Positions 25,150-32,091 of a stretch of DNA of 64,000 bases are shown here, one piece after another. The stretch is taken from positions 186,001-250,000 of the forward strand of contig NZ_SRPE01000004.1 in the NCBI RefSeq assembly GCF_004785645.1. Reading direction: 5' to 3'. The notes under the pieces are model-generated. The model ran no database searches. It was not told where the DNA came from and saw nothing but the letters and a program-made list of their open reading frames with translations. Position 1 is the stretch's first letter; every line of letters starts with the position of its first letter. Made by a program: the position numbers and the translations under genes. Source of the DNA: Empedobacter tilapiae. Lineage in GTDB: Bacteria > Bacteroidota > Bacteroidia > Flavobacteriales > Weeksellaceae.

Positions 25150-25232
25150 ATTATAGTTAACTTATATGTGATCTTTAATTATGTAAATAATCTATTTTAT
25201 TTAATATTAAAACTTTAGAATTTAAATATAAT

Positions 25233-25260
25233 AAACCTCGTAATCAGGAGGTTTTTGTTA
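25233..25260 (+). terminator. Probable cydAB terminator
   Basis: AAACCTC (25233-25239) / GAGGTTT (25248-25254) with an 8-base loop, followed by a short T-run. Confidence 0.6.
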
Positions 25261-25314
25261 TAGATTAACTTAATAGTAACAAGTGATAAATAGAGCGCTA
25301 AAGAGCTGTCAAAT

Positions 25315-25354
25315 AAAACCTGCGCAGCTTTCGATAGAAAGCTGCGCAGGTTTT
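25315..25354. repeat. GC-rich perfect 18-bp hairpin, GATA loop
   Basis: AAAACCTGCGCAGCTTTC / GAAAGCTGCGCAGGTTTT is a perfect 18-bp stem closed by GATA, very GC-rich for this DNA. It shares the CCTGCGC / GCGCAGG core with the next hairpin (25381-25420). A third partial copy, GCAGGTTTTAA, lies between them at about 25368-25378. Confidence 0.85.
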
Positions 25355-25380
25355 AAGTAAAAGGTAAGCAGGTTTTAACC

Positions 25381-25420
25381 AAAAGCCGCGCAGGTTCTTC
25401 TATAAACCTGCGCGGCTTTT
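25381..25420 (-). terminator. GC-rich perfect 16-bp hairpin, probable HU-HIG gene terminator
   Basis: AAAAGCCGCGCAGGTT (25381-25396) / AACCTGCGCGGCTTTT (25405-25420) with an 8-base loop lies 6 bases past the stop of the HU-HIG gene and has A/T flanks suited to termination in either direction. Confidence 0.75.
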
Positions 25421-25426
25421 AATCGT

Positions 25427-25816
25427 CTATTGCTTTACTTTTATAAATGAGACAACTTTTAGTGCATCATTTATACGTTTACCTGGTCGATAGTTTACTT
25501 TAGCACCCTTTATTAAACCTGTATGAAATTCATTTTCTGTTGCCGATGGTCCACTGCTTAAACTAGGATAGAAACTACCTAATTTATCTAACCGAATAAT
25601 CTTTCCGTTTGCTAATTGCTTTTGAATAACGTTTTCTAGAGCGATGATTACGCCACGAATATCAGCTTCCGACAAAGCCGAAAACTTCTCAATCTCTTCT
25701 ACCAATTGGTCTATACTCAGCTCTCCATCTGTTTTTACCTGAGCATACCATTTCTTTGTGCCACCGCCTGTTACACCAGGTTGGCCACGTTCTACTACTG
25801 TGTACTTAATACTCAT
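25427..25816 (-). CDS. HU-HIG family DNA-binding protein
   Basis: 129 residues, a Bacteroidota variant of the histone-like HU/IHF fold. It has an N-terminal extension (KYTVVERGQPGVTGGGTKKWYAQ), the helical dimerisation part (LSIDQLVEEIEKFSALSEADIRGVIIALENVIQKQL), and a short arm (GKIIRLDKLGSFYPSLSSGPSATE) ending in INDALKVVSFIKV. It probably bends or coats DNA as a dimer. Copies of this family are often numerous in Bacteroidota. Single gene. Confidence 0.88.
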   Translation of the reverse strand: MSIKYTVVERGQPGVTGGGTKKWYAQVKTDGELSIDQLVEEIEKFSALSEADIRGVIIALENVIQKQLANGKIIRLDKLGSFYPSLSSGPSATENEFHTGLIKGAKVNYRPGKRINDALKVVSFIKVKQ

Positions 25817-25934
25817 AACTTCTAATTTTAGTGGTTAATTACTTGTAAATTAGTTAATTAAATCCATTAAAGCAAATTGTAAATGGTTTATTGTTATTGT
25901 AAGGCGCCATAAGAGAGTAGTTGATAAAAATATT

Positions 25935-25998
25935 GAAGGAGGTTGTTTAGATGAAAGGATGTAAGAATAGAGTATATAGCTTTAATATGAATTCTTAG
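25935..25998 (+). other. Consensus Shine-Dalgarno site plus a 15-codon ORF
   Basis: GAAGGAGGT (25935-25943) stands 7 bases before an ATG at 25951 that opens a 15-codon frame (MKGCKNRVYSFNMNS, stop ending at 25998). Strong SD sites are rare in this window. It lies upstream of the EIIC-like gene and might be a leader peptide, or chance. Confidence 0.3.
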
Positions 25999-26033
25999 GT
26001 TTTTGTTTTTTAATTAATTTGTAAATTTCAAGC

Positions 26034-27050
26034 ATGAAAGACTTCTTGTTAAAAAAGGATATTCAGATTTCTGCGAAACGATATTTTATAGATGCGATGG
26101 GAGCAATGGCTTATGGTTTGTTTGCGACATTGCTTGTGGGGACAATTTTAAAGACAATTGGGGAAGAGTTTAATATTGTTTTCTTGAAAGATGTTGTTTG
26201 GCCAGTTGCTAATCAAGCAACAGGCCCTGCAATAGCTTTGGCAATCGCATATAGTTTGAGAGCACCTCAGTTGGTATTATTTTCATCAGCTGTTGTAGGT
26301 ATTGCTTCTTATCAATTAGGTGGTCCTTTGGGTGTTTTTATAGCTACAATAATAGCTGTAGAGGTAGGTAAAATGGTTGCGGGAGAAACACGGATAGATA
26401 TTGTGATTACACCAATAGTAACGGTTTTAGTAGGTGTGGTATTGGCGCAAATTATAGGTCCATCTGTGCAAGAACTAATGAAATGGATAGGTGGAGTTAT
26501 TATGTTGTCTACTGATGCAAATCCATTTATTATGGGAATTGTAGTTGCAGTGATTGTAGGAATGGTACTGACTTTACCTATTTCTTCGGCAGCTTTGTGT
26601 CTAATGTTGGAGTTAGATGGTTTAGCGGCTGGTGCAGCAACAGTAGGTTGTTGTGCACAAATGGTAGGTTTTGCAGTTATTAGCTATAAAGATAATGGTT
26701 TGAAAGGTGTTTTGGCTCAAGGATTAGGTACGAGTATGTTGCAAGTTCCAAATATATATAAGAATTGGAAAATTTGGATTCCACCTACTTTAGCATCGAC
26801 GATTATTGGGCCTATTGCTATTATTTATTTTCAGATGGAGAATACAGCTTTGGAATCAGGTATGGGGTCTTGTGGTTTGGTTGGACAAATAGGAACGTTT
26901 AACGCAATGAAATCTAAGTATGATACTACTTATATTTTAACCTCTATCTTGTTGTTGCAGTTTGTAGCACCAGCTGTCATCTCTTATTTAATTTATGTTC
27001 TTATGAAGAAGAAAAACTGGATAAAAGATGGTGATATGAAGTTATTTTAA
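26034..27050 (+). CDS. PTS EIIC-like membrane permease (PTS_EIIC_2 family)
   Basis: 338 residues, strongly hydrophobic, with about ten membrane helices and glycine-rich re-entrant stretches (ALAIAYSLRAPQLVLFSSAVVG, DGLAAGAATVGCCAQMVGFAV, ESGMGSCGLVGQIGTFNAMK). The pattern matches the EIIC_2 family of PTS transporters. No EIIA/EIIB domain, HPr or EI is encoded nearby, so it probably does not phosphorylate its substrate and may work as a plain carrier or have another function. Its codons look more G-rich than those of its neighbours, a possible sign of transfer. The substrate is unknown. Confidence 0.78.
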   Translation: MKDFLLKKDIQISAKRYFIDAMGAMAYGLFATLLVGTILKTIGEEFNIVFLKDVVWPVANQATGPAIALAIAYSLRAPQLVLFSSAVVGIASYQLGGPLGVFIATIIAVEVGKMVAGETRIDIVITPIVTVLVGVVLAQIIGPSVQELMKWIGGVIMLSTDANPFIMGIVVAVIVGMVLTLPISSAALCLMLELDGLAAGAATVGCCAQMVGFAVISYKDNGLKGVLAQGLGTSMLQVPNIYKNWKIWIPPTLASTIIGPIAIIYFQMENTALESGMGSCGLVGQIGTFNAMKSKYDTTYILTSILLLQFVAPAVISYLIYVLMKKKNWIKDGDMKLF

Positions 27051-27107
27051 GAATAATATATTCAGTTTGAGGTTATTTATGAAAAGATATATTTATTAAA
27101 TTAAAAA

Positions 27108-27135
27108 AATAAAGAGCGAAGAACCGCTCTTTATT
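27108..27135. terminator. Hairpin after the EIIC-like gene
   Basis: AATAAAGAGCG (27108-27118) / CGCTCTTTATT (27125-27135) form an 11-bp stem. The T-run is weak on the plus strand and better on the minus strand. Confidence 0.55.
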
Positions 27136-27270
27136 AAAACACTCTAATCTAAAATAACCCTTATACAATTAACTATACTATGAATATACTTGTATAAATA
27201 AATTCGAAACTTTCTAATTACGAATCACTAATAAGAATTGTAAAACTAGTTGTTTTGATTGTGTTGTAAA

Positions 27271-27284
27271 TTGATGTAGATCAA
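27271..27284. promoter_or_regulatory. FNR/CRP-type palindrome TTGAT-N4-ATCAA
   Basis: TTGATGTAGATCAA is an exact match to the E. coli FNR consensus and lies about 56 bases before the predicted start of transcription of the next gene (-7 element at 27320-27327). One such match is nearly expected by chance in 64 kb of AT-rich DNA, so the call rests on its position. Confidence 0.4.
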
Positions 27285-27319
27285 GAAATAAGATTTTGTT
27301 TAGCGAACTTAGAATTTAT

Positions 27320-27327
27320 TACATTTG
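27320..27327 (+). promoter_or_regulatory. Promoter -7 element of the 27345 lipoprotein gene
   Basis: TACATTTG matches TAnnTTTG, 17 bases before the ATG. Confidence 0.6.
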
Positions 27328-27344
27328 TTTTAAACTTAAATGAT

Positions 27345-27836
27345 ATGATAAGAACTAAGTCAGTTTTCTTGATATTGATTCTCATGATAGGATTAATTTC
27401 TTGCCAAAAGAAAACGATTGAAAACAAGGTAAGAAATAATGTCCTTTCGGAAGTGAAAATAGATAATCTTACACTTTCTGATGATGAATTGGGATTTGGT
27501 TGTATAACTGAATATTATAGAAAAGGAGAAAAGATGCATGATGAGATTTATGTGCAAACAAGTTCTAAAGATGATAAAGCCTGGATAAACTATATCTCAA
27601 TAAATGGAAAGAAGGAAATATTTTATTCTAATAATGAAGATACTAAAATGGCTGTCGATGAAGAAGGTTATAATTTACGATTAGAAAATGAGCATTATAT
27701 TGTTGAAATAGATGCTAAAATAAGTGAAGAAAATATGCAATCAGATTCAGCATTAGCATCAGGAATACTTACAATTACAAGAAAATCTGATCAAGCTAAA
27801 ACTACAATAAACTTTGAAGGAGGAACTGCTTGTTAG
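27345..27836 (+). CDS. Predicted lipoprotein, unknown
   Basis: 163 residues. MIRTKSVFLILILMIGLISC gives a lipobox cysteine at residue 20, followed by QKKT. The mature part is a beta-rich domain of about 140 residues (DELGFGCITEYYRKGEKMHDEIYVQ...) with Cys at the C-terminal end (EGGTAC), perhaps disulfide-bonded to the Cys in GFGC. I do not recognise it. It has its own promoter and the FNR/CRP-like site upstream, which would suggest oxygen- or cAMP-linked expression if real. Confidence 0.65.
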   Translation: MIRTKSVFLILILMIGLISCQKKTIENKVRNNVLSEVKIDNLTLSDDELGFGCITEYYRKGEKMHDEIYVQTSSKDDKAWINYISINGKKEIFYSNNEDTKMAVDEEGYNLRLENEHYIVEIDAKISEENMQSDSALASGILTITRKSDQAKTTINFEGGTAC

Positions 27837-27837
27837 T

Positions 27838-27856
27838 AAAACTTGATCAGTTTTTT
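27838..27856. terminator. Weak hairpin between convergent genes
   Basis: AAAACT / AGTTTT with loop TGATC, followed by T on the plus strand, lies between the lipoprotein gene and the MutS-like gene. The stem is short and AT-rich. Confidence 0.4.
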
Positions 27857-27865
27857 TACTTAGAA

Positions 27866-29644
27866 CTAATCAATAATATTGAATTGTTTCATTAAGTATA
27901 AAGCATTCATTGTTTTCGTTGTACCTTTTCTTAGTATATAATCAGAGAAATATTGATTGTTTACATTTTTTAACTCGAAACAATAGTTTGTAATGTGATT
28001 TGGATATTCTATTTCCATCTTTGTTAACTCCAAGTCATGAGTTGCAATAAAACCGATTAATTTTGTAGGCGATTTAATTAATTTTTCTAGAAACTTTCTA
28101 GAACCAATCAATTTATCTTCGGAATTTGTTCCTTTCAGAATTTCATCAAGAATGATAAATTGAGGCTTATTAGATGCTAGACAATCAATCAGTATTCTCA
28201 ATTTGTTTATTTCGTTTTTAAAATAAGAATCTCCAGAAGACAAATTATCTACAGTACGAATACTTGTAAATAATTCCATTGGATAAAATTTCATTTCATT
28301 GGCACTTACATTAGCACCGTTCATTGCTAAAACTAAATTAGTTCCAACAGTTCTCAAAAAAGTACTTTTTCCTGCCATATTAGCACCTGTTATTATTGCA
28401 ATGTTATTGCAATATTGATTTTCGAAACTGTTCTTTGTTGCTTTATTTTCCTTTAAAAGAGGATGGTAAGCATCTTTTAATTCAAATAAGAAAGGCTGTT
28501 CAACAATTATGGGCGTATTAAAATTTTGGAATTTATTATTGAAGATTGCAAATGAAATAAAAGCTTCCATTTTTGATAATTCTTCCAACCAAGGTTTTAA
28601 AAGTTCAACAGTTCTTTGAATTCTATCTTCGAATTGAATAGAATAATACAATCTCCATAAAAATAAATTATCAAGAATAAAACCGACAAGAGGAAAATAT
28701 GAAGCTTCAATAGCTTCTTTGCTTAATGATATAGCTTTTATAAGTTCGGAACTTTTTTGGTTTTGATGATTGAATTTTTGTTGAATACTCTTGTTAAGAT
28801 AAGCTTCAAAATCTTCTTTTTCTATGTGATTAAAAATTTCAAATAAATTTACTAACTCATCAGCTTTCATTGTTGTATAAGCAGAAACTTTTCGTATTTG
28901 CTTTTTAAAAATAAAATTTATCAGAACTCCAACTATAAAAGCAACAAGGAGCCAATAGAAATAAGCTTTAGTGTTTGATTTTGAAATGATTAAATAAAGA
29001 AAAGTTGAGAAATTAATAATTGAAATAACTAAAGGAATAAAGCGAATAGATAAATTAACAAATACGCGTTTCTCATATTTAAAAATAGATGTTTCATTTA
29101 TATTTAAACGTTTTGCATAAGTTAAAAACTTAATAATCCAGTCATGTTTCTTAGCTAATTCTGCAAAAGATTTTTGTCTATTTGTAATTTCTTCTCTATT
29201 TAATAAAGGAGTTGAAAGAAAATTTTTCAATTGTAAACTTCCAATTCTAGTTTGTGTTTTATTAATCCTATTGAATAAAGAATTTTCTTCAAGAATATCT
29301 AAATCCTTGTTAAATATATTATCAAATTTATCATTATCAGTTACAAAAAGATCTGTAGTATCATCAAGTTTTATTTGTTGAATAATTTCTAATGCCTGTG
29401 TAGTATATTCTAATTGAGCAACTATTTTAGAAGTTTTTATAATAAGGATAATCAACGTAACAAAAAATAATATAGATAATATCAGGTATAAATTATTGGT
29501 AGATGTTGCGTAAAAATAAAATAGAACGGAACCAAGGGCAAAAAAGCCCAATCGTATATTACCTAATTTACTTTTCTTTGATTTAAGAATAAAGTATTCT
29601 TGTTGTAAATTCTGTTCTATTTCTTTATAATGAATCATTATCAT
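27866..29644 (-). CDS. Membrane-anchored MutS-like ATPase
   Basis: 592 residues from the ATG at 29644; the in-frame TTG at 29674 is less likely and an ATG at 29638 is also possible. The N-terminal half has two hydrophobic hairpins (about 30-65 and 190-240), so it sits in the membrane. The C-terminal third is a complete MutS domain V: Walker A GANMAGKST, SIRTVDNLSSGDSYF, Walker B IILDEILKGTNSEDK and ATHDLELT. The mismatch-recognition domains I-III of true MutS are absent. Its function is unknown. It stands alone. Confidence 0.85.
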   Translation of the reverse strand: MIMIHYKEIEQNLQQEYFILKSKKSKLGNIRLGFFALGSVLFYFYATSTNNLYLILSILFFVTLIILIIKTSKIVAQLEYTTQALEIIQQIKLDDTTDLFVTDNDKFDNIFNKDLDILEENSLFNRINKTQTRIGSLQLKNFLSTPLLNREEITNRQKSFAELAKKHDWIIKFLTYAKRLNINETSIFKYEKRVFVNLSIRFIPLVISIINFSTFLYLIISKSNTKAYFYWLLVAFIVGVLINFIFKKQIRKVSAYTTMKADELVNLFEIFNHIEKEDFEAYLNKSIQQKFNHQNQKSSELIKAISLSKEAIEASYFPLVGFILDNLFLWRLYYSIQFEDRIQRTVELLKPWLEELSKMEAFISFAIFNNKFQNFNTPIIVEQPFLFELKDAYHPLLKENKATKNSFENQYCNNIAIITGANMAGKSTFLRTVGTNLVLAMNGANVSANEMKFYPMELFTSIRTVDNLSSGDSYFKNEINKLRILIDCLASNKPQFIILDEILKGTNSEDKLIGSRKFLEKLIKSPTKLIGFIATHDLELTKMEIEYPNHITNYCFELKNVNNQYFSDYILRKGTTKTMNALYLMKQFNIID

Positions 29645-29762
29645 ATTATTGAAAATTCTTTGTGAATTTAACAAAAAAAGATTACCAATCGTTTATTTAG
29701 ATACCGATATACAAATAAGTGAGTTTTTATATTGATACTTCCTCAACTTTAATTTTAATTAA

Positions 29763-29770
29763 TACATTTG
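29763..29770 (+). promoter_or_regulatory. Promoter -7 element of the lipocalin gene
   Basis: TACATTTG followed by C matches TAnnTTTG, 20 bases before the ATG. Confidence 0.6.
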
Positions 29771-29789
29771 CATCCTAATAATTTAGTAG

Positions 29790-30332
29790 ATGAATTTTAA
29801 GAAATTAGCTTTAGCAGCTCTAGCAATTGGAACAACTGCTTATATTGTTAATCATAATAAAAAAAATATAAAATATAAACCTGTTCAAAATTTTGATTTA
29901 GGAGGATTTTTAGGACGTTGGTATGAAATAGCACGTTTAGATAATAAAGTGCAAAAAAATCAAACAAATGTAACTCATCGTTTTATTTTAAATGAAGAGA
30001 AAGAATCATTAGAGATAATTGTACGTGGTTATGATACAAAGAAAAGAAGTTGGAATAAATTGGAAGGCATAGCATCACAAGATATTGAGAATGTTGGATT
30101 ATTTTCAACAACCTTTTTACCAATTTTTGCTAAAAAATTATATATAATTGATTTTGATAAAGATTATAATAATGCTTTAGTAGCAAGTGAAGATTATAAG
30201 AAATTATGGATTTTGTCACGTAAAAAAGAGATATCTGATAAAGTAAAAGAGAGATTCTTGGATTCTGCTAAGAAAGTAGGGTTTGATACAAGTAAGTTAA
30301 TTTGGCCGTCTCAAGTTCCTATAGCAAAGTAA
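29790..30332 (+). CDS. Lipocalin (Blc-like)
   Basis: 180 residues. A hydrophobic N-terminal segment (KKLALAALAIGTTAYIV) serves as a signal anchor; no lipobox cysteine is present, unlike E. coli Blc. Conserved lipocalin motifs follow: LGGFLGRWYEIARLDN (motif with GxW, about 39-53), and later ALVASEDYKKLWILSRKK (TDY-like motif 2 and the closing Arg). It should form an eight-stranded barrel in the periplasm that binds fatty acids or lysophospholipids. Single gene with its own promoter. Confidence 0.87.
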   Translation: MNFKKLALAALAIGTTAYIVNHNKKNIKYKPVQNFDLGGFLGRWYEIARLDNKVQKNQTNVTHRFILNEEKESLEIIVRGYDTKKRSWNKLEGIASQDIENVGLFSTTFLPIFAKKLYIIDFDKDYNNALVASEDYKKLWILSRKKEISDKVKERFLDSAKKVGFDTSKLIWPSQVPIAK

Positions 30333-30372
30333 TGTTAAAAGTAAACTTTTGGAAAACTTAGTCATTAATAAA

Positions 30373-30422
30373 TCGGTGAATTCGAAGAATAATAGGGTCA
30401 AATAACAAGACGAATTCACCGA
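30373..30422. repeat. 12-bp perfect inverted repeat with 26-bp spacer
   Basis: TCGGTGAATTCG (30373-30384) and CGAATTCACCGA (30411-30422) lie between convergent genes. There is no T-run, so it is not a typical terminator. It is relatively GC-rich for the region. Confidence 0.55.
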
Positions 30423-30445
30423 CAAGTTTTGAAGTAGTCGATTGA

Positions 30446-30880
30446 TTAAATCTCAACTTCACGTTCAGAATTTGTGCAATTGCTATGAACGATATAATCG
30501 ATTAGTTTTCCATTCTCAAAACATAGCATCAAATCTTCTTCATAAATTGATGTATGTGTTAGTTGATTAAATTCTAATAATTTTCCTTGAGGAATTTTTA
30601 CAATCCCAGAATACCATCTTGCAAAAACTTCTTTTTCTTTTGGAAAAAGATAAGACATATCTACTTCATTTAAGTCATCTAGGTAACCTCTAAAATTAAT
30701 TAAAAATAATTCATCATTTCTTAATTCCCATTTTCCATAATAACCTCTCCAACATGTAGGAGAAGGAGGTGTGAAATAAGGAGGATTTCTAAATTTTTTT
30801 AAATAATGATATAATGGTTGTTCAGCTATAATATATTGTTGGTTGTCAATAGATAAAATTTCCCCTATTTGAGCAGTCAT
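30446..30880 (-). CDS. Hypothetical cytoplasmic protein
   Basis: 144 residues without signal or membrane segment. It is rich in aromatic residues, with TCWRGYYGKWELRNDELFLINFRGYL and FARWYSGIVKIPQGKLLEF suggesting a compact beta-rich domain. Conserved-looking Trp/Gly positions recall small standalone bacterial proteins of unknown function. I cannot name the family. Single gene on the minus strand. The 12-bp inverted repeat lies just beyond its 3' end. Confidence 0.6.
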   Translation of the reverse strand: MTAQIGEILSIDNQQYIIAEQPLYHYLKKFRNPPYFTPPSPTCWRGYYGKWELRNDELFLINFRGYLDDLNEVDMSYLFPKEKEVFARWYSGIVKIPQGKLLEFNQLTHTSIYEEDLMLCFENGKLIDYIVHSNCTNSEREVEI

Positions 30881-31028
30881 TTCTTATGATTTTACTCAAA
30901 TGTAAAATAGCAGAATGAATAAATAAAAAATCAACAGCACTATTTTATCAAAATAATAAAAATTGACCGACTAAAATAAATATCTAAAAATTATATTGAC
31001 TTAAAAAGATAAATGTGAAAAAAATTAT

Positions 31029-31970
31029 TTATTTTAAAACTATTTTTTCTCCTTGTTTTGGAAAAATATAATTAATTTTATATGGATTATATTTTAATAA
31101 TTCTTCTTTAATTTTTTCTTCGTTATCACCTTTAGGTTTTATATGTGTCACAATAATTGTTAATCCTTTCAATTTATTTTTTCCAACTTGTTTTCCTAGT
31201 TCTCCTAATTCTTCATTAATTAATTTAGGAGTTAAATGACCAAATAATAATTTCTCTGGTTGAGAATTAGAAAAAGAAACTTCTAACATTAATGTCTTTA
31301 ATTTTCCTGATTTAATTTTTGGAGTAATAGCTTTCCAAATAGTAGTTAAGTTTTTTGTTTCTTCAATTCTATCTGCTCCTGTATCTCCAAAATAAAGAAC
31401 TGCATTTGAATCATTTTCAACTAATATGGCAGAACTTTTTAAAGGATTTACATGACTCAATTCGTAAATTGTTCCTGTAAAATTAGTTCCTTCTATTGTG
31501 AAAGGTGTTCCTATTTCTGCATTCTTGTAGTAATATTTATTCAAAATAGGAGATTCGCCTTCATTGGCAAAGTTTGCCCAAGCATCATTTGTAAAATATT
31601 TGTTTTTTAAAACAGAAATTGTTTCAGAAATTCCATAAATAGGTTTATTGGAATCTTCGGGTGAATTGATAATCATTCCAGAAAGATGATCTAAATGTCC
31701 ATGTGAAATAAAATATCCTTTTATGTAATCTCTCAATATTTTATTTTGATCTTCATTAAAAGTTCCATTTTCTATTGCTTTATTAATTCCAGAATAGATT
31801 GTTCCGGCATCCAAAGCTAAATAATTGTTTGTACTTTCTTCAGCAATTAAATAAGAAGAAAGATTACTCTCATTACTTCCTCCATAAACACCGAGTGGAA
31901 CAATTTGAATATTTTGAGAAAAAGCAATTGTAGCAATTGTAAAACCAATAGTTAATAGATATTTTTTCAT
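31029..31970 (-). CDS. Class II 3',5'-cyclic-nucleotide phosphodiesterase (exported)
   Basis: 313 residues from the ATG at 31970. The upstream in-frame ATG at 31997 overlaps the promoter and would bury the signal peptide MKKYLLTIGFTIATIAFSQ. The metal site SHGHLDHLSG (about 86-95) and LYFGDTGAD and VTHIKP motifs identify the PDE-II (CpdP/Pde1-like) branch of metallo-beta-lactamase folds, which hydrolyse cAMP. A periplasmic location is predicted. The substrate is by family only. Confidence 0.85.
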   Translation of the reverse strand: MKKYLLTIGFTIATIAFSQNIQIVPLGVYGGSNESNLSSYLIAEESTNNYLALDAGTIYSGINKAIENGTFNEDQNKILRDYIKGYFISHGHLDHLSGMIINSPEDSNKPIYGISETISVLKNKYFTNDAWANFANEGESPILNKYYYKNAEIGTPFTIEGTNFTGTIYELSHVNPLKSSAILVENDSNAVLYFGDTGADRIEETKNLTTIWKAITPKIKSGKLKTLMLEVSFSNSQPEKLLFGHLTPKLINEELGELGKQVGKNKLKGLTIIVTHIKPKGDNEEKIKEELLKYNPYKINYIFPKQGEKIVLK

Positions 31971-31986
31971 GACGAGACAATTTTGA

Positions 31987-31994
31987 CAAAAATA
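31987..31994 (-). promoter_or_regulatory. Promoter -7 element of the phosphodiesterase gene
   Basis: TATTTTTG on the minus strand, about 16 bases before the ATG at 31970, matches TAnnTTTG. It overlaps the ATG at 31997, which argues against that start. Confidence 0.5.
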
Positions 31995-32091
31995 CAATTG
32001 TAAGTGTTATTAAACTAAATTATGTTAATACTTTGTAAAAACTTTAGTATTTTCACATTTCTAAAAAATTAACGCATAAAAATTAGTTAGA

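Noticed and set aside
25315-25420. CRISPR-like repeats
   Set aside because: Only two hairpins plus a partial copy, of unequal length with no regular spacers.
26034-27050. Complete PTS system
   Set aside because: Only an EIIC-like gene is present, with no phosphotransfer proteins nearby.
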